This document shows positions 1 to 7,387 of a DNA stretch of 12,491 bases, one piece after another. The DNA comes from Bacteroidota bacterium. GTDB lineage: Bacteria > Bacteroidota > Bacteroidia > Bacteroidales > VadinHA17. The position numbers and the translations under genes are program-made. Within the stretch, counting starts at the first letter, position 1, and each line of letters begins with the position of its first letter. Below the pieces are notes generated by a model that did not search any database, was not told the origin of the DNA, and saw only the letters and a program-made list of their open reading frames with translations. The DNA is taken from assembly GCA_023430725.1 (NCBI GenBank), contig JAEYZD010000055.1, forward strand, positions 1 through 12,491, given 5' to 3'.

Positions 1-29
1 AAAGATCCCATCTGCTAAGATGGAATCTT
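1..29 (-). terminator. Terminator-like hairpin after tRNA-Val
   Basis: Positions 2-13 and 18-29 form a 12-bp stem with one G-T wobble around a 4-nt loop (14-17). Read on the minus strand, it lies 5 nt beyond the tRNA discriminator base and is followed by Ts running off the window edge. Placement and shape fit an intrinsic terminator for the tRNA transcript, but the full U-tract cannot be seen. In the plus direction the stem is not followed by a T-run, so it probably works only for the minus strand. Confidence 0.6.
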
Positions 30-34
30 ACTTG

Positions 35-109
35 TGGGCGATGTAGGAATCGAACCTACGACCCCCTGCTTGTAAGGCAGGTGCTCTGAACCAACTGAGC
101 TAATCGCCC
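35..109 (-). tRNA. tRNA-Val (anticodon TAC)
   Basis: The minus strand folds into a complete 75-nt cloverleaf: 7-bp acceptor (GGGCGAT/ATCGCCC), D-arm GCTC/GAGC, anticodon stem CCTGC/GCAGG with loop CTTACAA (anticodon TAC, valine), a 5-nt variable loop, T-stem GTAGG/CCTAC with loop TTCGAAT, and discriminator A at position 35. The next bases are CAA, so the CCA tail is not encoded and must be added after transcription. The gene is preceded, in its own direction, by two decayed copies of itself and a promoter at 285-314. A terminator-like hairpin follows it. Confidence 0.96.
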
Positions 110-187
110 TATTTCAATCTCACTGGCCCTACGACCCTCCCGACACTTGTGAGTCGGGATGCTCTGAACCAACTGAGCTAATCGCCC
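110..187 (-). pseudogene. Decayed tRNA-Val copy 1 (T-arm and 3' acceptor missing)
   Basis: On the minus strand this 78-nt unit starts with the same 5' acceptor strand, D-arm and D-loop as the intact tRNA-Val, and keeps its variable loop and 5' T-stem strand (GGGTC GTAGG). The anticodon arm is replaced by a 7-bp hairpin (138-144 with 153-159) around an 8-nt loop, so no normal anticodon can be assigned. The T-loop, 3' T-stem and 3' acceptor strand are absent. The unit ends in an 18-nt linker resembling the real tRNA's 3' flank (CCAGTGAGATT versus CAAGTAAGATT), which suggests duplication of tRNA plus flank followed by internal deletion. It cannot fold into a functional tRNA by itself. Confidence 0.8.
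138..159. repeat. Hairpin replacing the anticodon arm, copy 1
   Basis: TCCCGAC (138-144) pairs perfectly with GTCGGGA (153-159) around the 8-nt loop at 145-152. The outer five pairs (TCCCG/CGGGA) are identical to those of the hairpin in copy 2, while the interior differs completely. This looks like a variable palindrome in a conserved setting. Confidence 0.75.
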
Positions 188-272
188 TATTTCAATCTCA
201 CTGGCCCTACGACCCTCCCGATCCGCCAGCCGGCGGATGCGGGATGCTCTGAACCAACTGAGCTAATCGCCC
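188..272 (-). pseudogene. Decayed tRNA-Val copy 2 with long palindromic arm
   Basis: This 85-nt unit matches copy 1 except at the anticodon arm, which is a 29-nt palindrome (216-244). It shares the 5' acceptor and D-arm, the variable loop, the 5' T-stem strand and the 18-nt linker, and lacks the T-loop and 3' acceptor strand. It is the promoter-proximal unit, starting 12 nt after the -7 element. The two copies match each other outside the hairpin, so they probably arose by one duplication of an already deleted copy, or are kept alike by recombination. Confidence 0.8.
216..244. repeat. REP-like palindrome in copy 2
   Basis: TCCCG (216-220) pairs with CGGGA (240-244), and TCCGCC (222-227) pairs with GGCGGA (232-237) around loop AGCC. 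The interior loop is A on one side and TG on the other. The GC-rich core (CCGCC...GGCGG) resembles small palindromic repeats I associate with intergenic regions of Bacteroidota. That resemblance is from memory; copy number in this genome is unknown. Confidence 0.7.
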
Positions 273-284
273 GGAAAGAGAGTG

Positions 285-314
285 CAAATATAAATTCTAT
301 TTTTTATTCCGCAA
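285..314 (-). promoter_or_regulatory. Bacteroidota sigma-type promoter for the tRNA-Val locus
   Basis: On the minus strand, TTG (312-314) is followed by a 19-nt spacer and TATATTTG (285-292), an exact match to the Bacteroidota -33/-7 pattern TTG-N19-TAnnTTTG. Transcription should start around position 279, a few bases before decayed copy 2. The primary transcript would therefore contain copy 2, copy 1, then the mature tRNA. No other consensus promoter lies between the copies and the tRNA. Confidence 0.8.
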
Positions 315-581
315 TAGCGCGTTCGAAATTAAAAACAGCATGCCGGAACAAATTAAATCGCCCTTCGTAAAACCATCCGGTTACATTGTGAATCATTTTA
401 TTAACTCTGTTAATTATACGCAAAGCAGTGATGATTTCGTTTATAGGAATATATTTATATTAGCTTTCAGTACTTTTTGGCTTTTAATGAGTTACAATCC
501 GGGGAAAATTGATTGAGGGTTGTAATCTCAATTGTTTGATAAATAGTGTGATATGTTGCCTGAACACTGATCCTGACCGTC
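315..581. other. AT-rich intergenic region between divergent transcripts
   Basis: This stretch separates the minus-strand tRNA promoter from the plus-strand T9SS cargo gene. I see no convincing coding frame in it. It holds an imperfect inverted repeat at 488-530. Near-matches to the -7 element occur at 450-457 (TATATTTA) and 461-468 (TAGCTTTC), but neither has a TTG at the right distance, so the promoter of the cargo operon is unresolved. No Shine-Dalgarno sequence precedes the ATG at 582, which is common in Bacteroidota. Confidence 0.6.
488..530. repeat. Imperfect inverted repeat upstream of the cargo gene
   Basis: TGAG-TTACAA-TCC (488-500) pairs with GGG-TTGTAA-T-CTCA (517-530). This gives 13 pairs including one T-G wobble, with one bulged T (526) and a 16-nt loop (501-516). 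It ends 52 nt before the ATG at 582. It could be a protein-binding operator (two half-sites) or a leader hairpin if transcribed. It is not followed by a T-run, so it is not a clear terminator. Confidence 0.5.
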
Positions 582-3500
582 ATGAAACAAATACGCCTGT
601 TAACCTTTGCCCTTTCCCTTCTCCTGGTGCTGCCGCAGCAATCAGCCACTGCGCAGGTCGGTCCCGGAGGAGTAGGAAGTCTAACCAATACCCAGCTATG
701 GCTGAAGTCAGACAGCCTTATTGCAATACAGCCTCTCAATTACGTAACAAGCTGGCTTGACCTGTCAGGTCACCTGCGCGATTTCGGGGCGGTGGTAATG
801 GGTCAGACGGTGCCGACGCTGACGCCAAACGTAATTAACGGTTATCCTGTAGTTTCCTTCAGTGATCAGGGCGGGGTCAGTGGCGATTTTCTGGGATATA
901 ACGGTTCGCTTGGAATAACAGGTACTGATGCAGCAACAGTTGTAATTGTTGCCCGGAACACAACCCCGGCCGACGAACAGAACGGCGGGCTCTATATGGG
1001 ACAGAAGAATGCAGGAGGGGCCAATGCTGTCAGAAGTTACGGGATCGAATACAATGATGCAGTCAGGTTCAACGGTCAGAACCAGGTCTTCAATGGCGGT
1101 CATACGGCAGGCGACTGGAAGATAATATACTATACCAACCCTTCCGGAGCTGCAGTAACTGCTTACGCGGCTCTTCTCAACGGAACCCCTCTTGCCGGCA
1201 GTTCCGTCTCTGCGGTTGTGCCGTCGCTGGTCTCCAACTATGCACTTGTGGGAGCCACACAGATGAACGGTGTATATAATCCGGCAGGCTATTTCAACGG
1301 TGACATGACGGAGATCGCGGTCTTCTCCGGGCAGCTTAATGATGCAGAGAGGGTGGTGCTACAGAATAACCTTGGTGCGAAGTACCTGATACCGATCGCC
1401 GACGATCATTACGGATGGGAAGCAACACATTCCCATGATGTCTCAGGCATTGCAGCATTCAACGGAACAATATTCACCAATGCATGGTCAACATCCATGC
1501 TTTCGGTAACATCACCAACCGACCTCAGCGAGGGTGAATACCTCTTCTTCGGTCACAATAAGGCAGGAGCCAAAACGTGGACCACCACAGAGGTTCCGGC
1601 GTCAGGTACCTTCAGACTGGCCAGGGAATGGCGTTTTGATGAGACATCAGATGTCGGCAATGTGACCATCCGCATCCCGGCAAGCTCACTGCCGGCCCTG
1701 CCCGCGGGTTACTCGATTGTCGGGATACTGGTTGACAATGACGGCGACTTCAGTTCAGGAGCAACCATGCATCGTCCCATACTGTCAGGAGGAGTCTATA
1801 CAGCTGATCTTAACATAACAGATGGCCAGTGTCTTACGATCATTGCCTTCCGGCCCGAAGTGAATTATACTGTGCCGTCAGGTTCAGGACTGGAAAGCGT
1901 CACATCCGTTCCGGTACAGGTATCTCTAAACTACCCGCATACATCTGACGTATCATTCAGCTTTGCCGCCACAGGCGGAACAGCCACGGCAGGTTCCGAC
2001 TACACCCTTGTGCCCGGGACTGTTACAATACCCGCCGGGTCTGTTACAGGGTCATTCACTATCAATGTGATTAACGATGCATTGGTTGAACCCAATGAGA
2101 CAGTCATCACCTCCATCTCAAATCCGTCCGCGGGATTGTCTATAGGCAGTCGAAGCAGTCATACATACACTATCATCAGTGATGATTTTGTCCGGGCATC
2201 TTTCTCATCAGCCACTGCTTCCGGTGCTGAGGGTAATGCTGCAGCACCGGTCTCGGCGCTTCAGATAGTCGTCAGCGGAGGCATCATCAGTCAGCCCGGA
2301 AGCCTCATAATCATGGTTTCAAACGGCACAGCCTCATCCGCTGACTGGTCGCAGACCGGAAACCTTGTTACAATCCCTGCCGGAGACTACACAACTCCGG
2401 TGTCAATACCAATACCGGCCTCCGTGCTGTCCATACTGGGGGATCTCACGGTAGAACCGGATGAGACCGTCAACCTGAGCATGAATACCTTTGTGACTGT
2501 GACTGCAGGTGCAGCTATAAGCTCAGCGTACACAATCCTCAATGATGATAACTCGACGGTCAGCGTTGCCGCCACTACTCCTGTAATTACAGAAGGCGGA
2601 CCGGGTATTGCCGGAACCGGGACATTCACTTTTTCATTCAGCAATGCAGTGTCAACGGCAAGGACTGTTTCATATACAGTTAACGGGACAGCCACTTCGG
2701 GAACTGATTTCGTGGCACTTCCGGGATCTTTCGTCATGCCTGCCGGAGTCCTGGCCTACAACCTGACACTTACATCCGTGGCCGATCTTGTCGTCGAAGG
2801 TGATGAGACCGTCAGGGTTACAATAACCGGTGTTTCCGGTACCCCAGCCGTGACAGTCAACCCGGCACCGGCCGTGATAACCATCGACGATGATGATCTC
2901 CCTGCCATTCTTTATTCACCTGCAGCAGTGAATATGGCCGAAGGATCCACCGCCACAATAGAAGTATGGCTGTCGAATGCGCCCGCAGGTCCTGTTACAA
3001 TCAATGTTTCTACGCTGATTCCAGGACTCCTTGTCTCCGGTCCTGTAACACTGACATTCAATACTGCCAACTTCTCGACTCACCAGGTGATTACGCTTCA
3101 GGCAGCGGAGAACAATTCCCTGGGCGATCTTACTGACAATGTTATCCTTTCAGTAAATGACGCTCTTTCGTTTGACCCGTTTGATCCGTTACCGGACATA
3201 AGCATTCCTGTCAACATCATAAACAATGATGTTGCTGCTATCGTAGTAAATCCTGTCAGTGTCACGGTGGCAGAGAACGGCACTGCAACCTTTACTGTCT
3301 CCCTGTCCGCGGCGCCTCCCTCTGGCAGCGTGGTTGTTGACCTTGTGAGCAACAATACCTCGGTGGCAACGGTCAACATCGCGCAGGTGACCTTTACCAC
3401 AGCCAACTACAATGTCCCGCAGACAATCACTGTGACGGGAGTCAACAACAGCACCGTCCCTGATGAATCTACAACTATTTCACTGACAGTGGATGATGCA

Positions 3501-6377
3501 CTTTCATATGACGGTTATGATGGCGTCACAGCCACTGTTAACGTCAATGTCACCAATGATGATCTGGCTGGATTCACTGTCAATCCTCTCACTCTGACAA
3601 TCAATGAAGGTGGTCCTGCCGGACAGTTTACCGTTGTTCTCAATGCCCAACCGGTATCGGATGTGGTGTTTGACCTTTTAAACGGAGCACCGGTGCATAC
3701 TACCCATTTATCACAGATCACCTTCTCTCCGGCAAACTGGAATGTACCTCAGGTGGTAACAGTTACTGCCGTGGAGGATGCCCTTGATGCAGACCGGACT
3801 GATGTAATCGCAGTAACAGTAAACCAGTCGCTTTCAGACAACAGCTTTGACGGTCTTGCTGCACAGAATGTCACTGTGAATATTGAAGATAATGATCCGC
3901 CGGTAATCACCGGTTGTCCGTCGAACATATCCGTCAGCAACGCTCCCGGTGCCTGTTCGGCGTCTGTCACCTGGACCGCTCCTGTGTCAACAGCCCCGAT
4001 GACTTCCACTCACCTTCCGGGCGCCACATTCCCCGTCGGAGTCACAACGGTAACATACACCTCAACAGATGCTGACGGCATGGTCTCGACGTGCATCTTT
4101 ACAGTCACAGTCAATGATACCGAACTGCCGCTTGTCAGCTGTTCAGATATAACTCTTCCGCTTGATGCCTCAGGCAATGCAACAATTGATACATCCGATC
4201 TGCTGGCATCAGCTCCCACTGACAACTGTTCGGTCGCATCTGTCACCCTCAGCAGGACGAGCTTCACCTGTGACGATCTGGGAAGCGTCAATGTTACAGT
4301 AACTGTCACGGATGCAAGCGGGAATACAGCAACCTGCACATCGGCTGTTAATGTTACAGATCCCTTTGCTGCGGCTGTCACTGCAGGTCCTGATAATGAG
4401 ATATGCACCACAGAACCGGCCTTCTCAATAACCGGCGCTTCAGTTTCCAATATGACGGTTCTCTGGACCACTTCAGGGAACGGCACATTCAGTGATCCCG
4501 CTGCAATCAATCCGGTTTACACCCGTGGTGCGGCTGATATTTCCAGCGTTACCTTAACGGTTACCGGAACAAAAATCAACGGATGCCCTGATATCCTCGC
4601 GGACGAGATGATACTATCGTTTGCAGCAGAACCTGTGGCTTCGGCCGGGGCCGACAAGGATCTGTGCTCAGGCACTGCCACAGTCTCACTCAGCGATGCA
4701 TCAGCCGATAACGGCACCATACTTTGGACTACATCAGGAAACGGCACCTTCAGTGACCCGTCTGCAGAAAATCCTGTCTACACCTTCGGCAGCGCCGATA
4801 CCGGTCCATTGACCCTCACTCTTACTGTTACAAGCAGTCATTGCGGTATTGTGACAGACGATGTTGTAATAACATTTACCTCAGCACCTGTTGCAGATGC
4901 GGGTCCCGGCGGGGCAGTCTGCATGACGGCTGCCGGATTCCAGGTGGCAGGGGCATCCCATGCCGGCGGCACCCTGGCATGGAGCAGCAGTGGCGACGGA
5001 AGCTTTGATGATGCCTCAGCAGACAATCCATTATATACCTTCGGAACTGCCGATTATACTGCCGGATCAGTTAACCTTACAATGACTGTTACCGGTGGCG
5101 GAGCCTGCGGTACGGTAAGTTCATCGGCCACAGTAACGATAAATGCCATTCCGGAAATCACAGTGACAGAGCACACGCAGATAACCTGCAACGGACTTAC
5201 TGATGGTGTGGTACGGTTGACTGGCGACGGAGGCCTCGCTCCTTATATGTTCAGTATCGACGGAGCTCCCTTCCAGTTATCAGGTGATTTTACCGGGCTG
5301 GCTGCCGGCACCTACCTGTTTGAATTACTGGATGGCAACGGGTGCGGTTCTGACACCACCCTGACAATTACGGAGCCTCTGCCTTTCACAGCAGTGATAG
5401 ACAGCATATTCAATGTTACCTGTAATGGCAGCACAGACGGGGCTGTATATGCTACCCTGGAAGGGGGCACGCTACCTTACAGCATTAGCTGGACCGGACC
5501 TGACGGCTGGACTGCATCCACCGCCACAATTACCGGGCTCAGGGCTGGCACCTATTCACTGACCGTTACTGATCTGAACGGCTGCGCAAGCTACAGTTAC
5601 ATAGAGGTCATAACGGAACCAGCGGCTATTGAGATCACCGGATCCCTCATTTCCGATTTCGGCGGTTTCAGTGTGACCTGTCCCGGTTCTGCCGACGGAT
5701 CAATATCGGTCACCGCCCAGGGAGGAACTCCTCCGCTGGAATTCACATGGACCGGTCCCGGAGGATTCACCTCAAATGAAACATCACTTACATCTCTCAG
5801 TGCCGGTACCTATAACCTGGCAATCGTTGATGCCGTGGGATGTGTGCGGAATGAAGATTACGTACTGACTGCACCAGAGTCCATGAACATAACTGTTGTA
5901 GATTCGGACGCCTCCTGTCCAGACACTCCTGACGGAAGCATTGATCTGACAGTCACTGGAGGATCCGGAACCCTGGCCTATCTCTGGAATGACGGTGTGA
6001 CATCGGCTGACCGGACTGCGATTCTTTCCGGTGAGTACACCGTTACTGTCACCGATGAAAACGGCTGTGAGCAGACATCTGCGGTAACGCTTGGAGTAAC
6101 CGGAGAGAACTGCCTGCGGATCTACGAGATCATAACTCCCAACGGAGACGGGCGCAATGACACCTGGTACCTGCGCAATGCAGAACTCTATCCTGACGCT
6201 GAAGTCTTCGTCTACACCAGGTGGGGCAAGCTTGTATATCATTCCGCCAATGCCACCGATCAATGGGACGGAACCTTCAACGGAAAACTGCTGCCTAACG
6301 ACTCTTACCACTACGTGATTCATCTGAACAACGGTTCGGAACCGCGTACCGGGATAATCTCTATAATCAGTAAATAA
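582..6377 (+). CDS. Giant T9SS-secreted multidomain surface protein with gliding-motility-type C-terminal domain
   Basis: This 1931-residue exported protein is probably displayed on or released from the cell surface. Residues 1-25 form a signal peptide (SATA|QVG). The approximate order is: LamG/concanavalin-like domain (27-270, with LWLKSDS and the FNGDMTEIAVF segment); a DUF8202-like domain (273-426); three Calx-beta-type domains (427-773, each ending in a DD-rich strand); three related beta modules with a TxANxxxxQxIT pattern (774-1105); an HYR domain and a related Cys-containing module (1106-1264); three PKD/Ig-like repeats (1265-1525); four SprB-type repeats (1527-1842, with TCNGxTDG); and a CHU_C/type B sorting domain (1843-1931, with ITPNGDGxND, RWGKLVY, WDGTFNGK and YHYVI). 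Known biology: such C-terminal domains direct proteins through T9SS and often need a PorP/SprF partner, which is the next gene. Asp-rich Calx-beta loops suggest calcium binding. The ligand is unknown: adhesin, gliding and carbohydrate-binding roles are all open. The frame is intact throughout. Confidence 0.93.
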   Translation: MKQIRLLTFALSLLLVLPQQSATAQVGPGGVGSLTNTQLWLKSDSLIAIQPLNYVTSWLDLSGHLRDFGAVVMGQTVPTLTPNVINGYPVVSFSDQGGVSGDFLGYNGSLGITGTDAATVVIVARNTTPADEQNGGLYMGQKNAGGANAVRSYGIEYNDAVRFNGQNQVFNGGHTAGDWKIIYYTNPSGAAVTAYAALLNGTPLAGSSVSAVVPSLVSNYALVGATQMNGVYNPAGYFNGDMTEIAVFSGQLNDAERVVLQNNLGAKYLIPIADDHYGWEATHSHDVSGIAAFNGTIFTNAWSTSMLSVTSPTDLSEGEYLFFGHNKAGAKTWTTTEVPASGTFRLAREWRFDETSDVGNVTIRIPASSLPALPAGYSIVGILVDNDGDFSSGATMHRPILSGGVYTADLNITDGQCLTIIAFRPEVNYTVPSGSGLESVTSVPVQVSLNYPHTSDVSFSFAATGGTATAGSDYTLVPGTVTIPAGSVTGSFTINVINDALVEPNETVITSISNPSAGLSIGSRSSHTYTIISDDFVRASFSSATASGAEGNAAAPVSALQIVVSGGIISQPGSLIIMVSNGTASSADWSQTGNLVTIPAGDYTTPVSIPIPASVLSILGDLTVEPDETVNLSMNTFVTVTAGAAISSAYTILNDDNSTVSVAATTPVITEGGPGIAGTGTFTFSFSNAVSTARTVSYTVNGTATSGTDFVALPGSFVMPAGVLAYNLTLTSVADLVVEGDETVRVTITGVSGTPAVTVNPAPAVITIDDDDLPAILYSPAAVNMAEGSTATIEVWLSNAPAGPVTINVSTLIPGLLVSGPVTLTFNTANFSTHQVITLQAAENNSLGDLTDNVILSVNDALSFDPFDPLPDISIPVNIINNDVAAIVVNPVSVTVAENGTATFTVSLSAAPPSGSVVVDLVSNNTSVATVNIAQVTFTTANYNVPQTITVTGVNNSTVPDESTTISLTVDDALSYDGYDGVTATVNVNVTNDDLAGFTVNPLTLTINEGGPAGQFTVVLNAQPVSDVVFDLLNGAPVHTTHLSQITFSPANWNVPQVVTVTAVEDALDADRTDVIAVTVNQSLSDNSFDGLAAQNVTVNIEDNDPPVITGCPSNISVSNAPGACSASVTWTAPVSTAPMTSTHLPGATFPVGVTTVTYTSTDADGMVSTCIFTVTVNDTELPLVSCSDITLPLDASGNATIDTSDLLASAPTDNCSVASVTLSRTSFTCDDLGSVNVTVTVTDASGNTATCTSAVNVTDPFAAAVTAGPDNEICTTEPAFSITGASVSNMTVLWTTSGNGTFSDPAAINPVYTRGAADISSVTLTVTGTKINGCPDILADEMILSFAAEPVASAGADKDLCSGTATVSLSDASADNGTILWTTSGNGTFSDPSAENPVYTFGSADTGPLTLTLTVTSSHCGIVTDDVVITFTSAPVADAGPGGAVCMTAAGFQVAGASHAGGTLAWSSSGDGSFDDASADNPLYTFGTADYTAGSVNLTMTVTGGGACGTVSSSATVTINAIPEITVTEHTQITCNGLTDGVVRLTGDGGLAPYMFSIDGAPFQLSGDFTGLAAGTYLFELLDGNGCGSDTTLTITEPLPFTAVIDSIFNVTCNGSTDGAVYATLEGGTLPYSISWTGPDGWTASTATITGLRAGTYSLTVTDLNGCASYSYIEVITEPAAIEITGSLISDFGGFSVTCPGSADGSISVTAQGGTPPLEFTWTGPGGFTSNETSLTSLSAGTYNLAIVDAVGCVRNEDYVLTAPESMNITVVDSDASCPDTPDGSIDLTVTGGSGTLAYLWNDGVTSADRTAILSGEYTVTVTDENGCEQTSAVTLGVTGENCLRIYEIITPNGDGRNDTWYLRNAELYPDAEVFVYTRWGKLVYHSANATDQWDGTFNGKLLPNDSYHYVIHLNNGSEPRTGIISIISK
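4374..5156 (+). repeat. Three tandem PKD/Ig-like modules in the cargo protein
   Basis: Three modules of about 87 residues each begin with a Gly/Asp-Cys segment and contain a W(T/S)(T/S)SGxG(T/S)F core followed by NPxYT. The first two share the identical 12-residue core WTTSGNGTFSDP (4464-4499 and 4725-4760, 261 nt apart). The 36-nt DNA copies differ at 6 positions, all third codon positions. The third module is more divergent. Confidence 0.75.
5160..6107 (+). repeat. Four SprB-type repeats in the cargo protein
   Basis: Four modules of roughly 75-85 residues share a (T/S)C-(N/P)-G/D-xxDG start, a GG-(T/S/L)-xP-(Y/L) middle, an (L/S)xAGTY strand and a DxxGC end before the next linker. The third diverges at its start and the fourth is the shortest. 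Such repeats sit just before the type B sorting domain in SprB-like adhesins. They probably form a stalk that holds the N-terminal domains away from the membrane. Confidence 0.75.
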
Positions 6378-6389
6378 CCAGGTAACCCG

Positions 6390-6396
6390 AAGGAGA
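6390..6396 (+). promoter_or_regulatory. Unusually strong but close Shine-Dalgarno before the PorP/SprF gene
   Basis: AAGGAGA ends one base before the ATG at 6398, a near-perfect anti-SD match with a spacer much shorter than usual. An in-frame TAA at 6383-6385 excludes an upstream start, and the next Met is inside the signal peptide, so 6398 is the start. The other genes here lack such a motif. Confidence 0.55.
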
Positions 6397-6397
6397 T

Positions 6398-7387
6398 ATG
6401 AAAATATTGAGAATTATAGCAGTGGTTGGCCTTCTGGCGGTTATGCCTGGCATCTCGGCACAGCAGTTCCCGCTTTACAGCCAGTACACTATGAACGGGT
6501 TCCTGCTCAATCCCTCTTATGCAGGAAGCGATTACTACACAACCTTCGGCCTGACTGTCCGCGAACAGTGGCTCTCTCTTCCAAACGCGCCCAGCACATA
6601 TGCCGCCGCTTTCCAGACCAGAATACTCAATGACAGTTATATCACGAAATCGACTGCTGTCAGGAAGAAGATTGACAGGCCCACGAAGGGAGGAAGGGTA
6701 GGAGTGGGTGGTTACCTCTTCTCGGACCATAATGGTATCATGCACAGGACAGGCCTGCAACTGGCATATGCCTATCATCTTCCCATCGGCATAGATCAGC
6801 AGCTGTCGTTTGGCATATCACTGAGCGCATACCAGTATTTTGTTGACATAGGGGGAGCCGTCATGCCTGACGATGTGCAGGATGACCTGCTGAATAATTA
6901 TGACCAGGTTGTATACATTCCCGATGCCAATTTTGGGGTAAGCTACATGACAAGAAATTATTATGCCGGCTTTGCGATGACCAACCTTTTCAGGGGCACT
7001 CTGATGATTGGCAATGGGGGCGAAAACGGCCGTTCGGAACTGGGTCACTATTTTCTGACGGGAGGCATCAGACTATACCCCGGAGTGGACTGGATTATCG
7101 AACCGTCAATTATGCTCAAGTCGTCCGACATGGTCTTCAAATCATTCCAGGTTGACCTGACAGGAAGGGTATATTACAAGGACGACTACTGGCTCGGGCT
7201 TTCGTACCGCACCGGCGATGCCATTGTGATGCTTGCCGGTCTCAAGGTCGACAGGTTTTACATCGGTTATGCCTTTGATTTCACGATGTCAGAGATCCGA
7301 AGCTACACCTACGGGACACATGAGCTGACCGTCCTGGCCCGCTTCGGTGACAACCCGAGACGGTACAGGTGGATCAACAAATACTGA
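6398..7387 (+). CDS. PorP/SprF family type IX secretion system outer-membrane protein
   Basis: This 329-residue outer-membrane beta-barrel protein has a signal peptide (residues 1-21, GISA|QQF) and then the hallmark of the family, QFPLYSQYTMNGFLLNPSYAG. It continues with REQW and alternating aromatic barrel strands to a C-terminal LARFGDNPRRYRW stretch. Length is normal for the family. Known biology: PorP and SprF paralogues associate with T9SS, and many are encoded directly after a cargo with a type B (CHU_C) domain and are needed to secrete or anchor that cargo. Here it starts 20 nt after the giant cargo gene, so it is most likely that protein's dedicated partner and not a core T9SS subunit. 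Its stop overlaps the next start. Confidence 0.92.
   Translation: MKILRIIAVVGLLAVMPGISAQQFPLYSQYTMNGFLLNPSYAGSDYYTTFGLTVREQWLSLPNAPSTYAAAFQTRILNDSYITKSTAVRKKIDRPTKGGRVGVGGYLFSDHNGIMHRTGLQLAYAYHLPIGIDQQLSFGISLSAYQYFVDIGGAVMPDDVQDDLLNNYDQVVYIPDANFGVSYMTRNYYAGFAMTNLFRGTLMIGNGGENGRSELGHYFLTGGIRLYPGVDWIIEPSIMLKSSDMVFKSFQVDLTGRVYYKDDYWLGLSYRTGDAIVMLAGLKVDRFYIGYAFDFTMSEIRSYTYGTHELTVLARFGDNPRRYRWINKY

Noticed and set aside
110..272. CRISPR-like or ordinary direct-repeat array
   Set aside because: Only two units, and their sequence is explained as decayed tRNA-Val copies, not repeats with unique spacers.
450..468. Possible -7 elements TATATTTA and TAGCTTTC for the cargo operon
   Set aside because: Each misses the final G, and no TTG lies 19-21 nt upstream; such near-matches are common in AT-rich DNA.
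4010..4510. Long antisense open frame (166 codons) inside the cargo gene, with similar ones at 2387-2737, 3098-3406 and 5784-6323
   Set aside because: They lie opposite a well-supported domain-rich reading frame, have no recognisable motifs, and reflect the Thr/Val/Ser codon bias of the real gene.
7369..7386. Earlier in-frame ATG for the lipoprotein (adds MDQQIL)
   Set aside because: The ATG at 7387 gives a standard short lipoprotein signal sequence and a typical ATGA coupling with the upstream stop.
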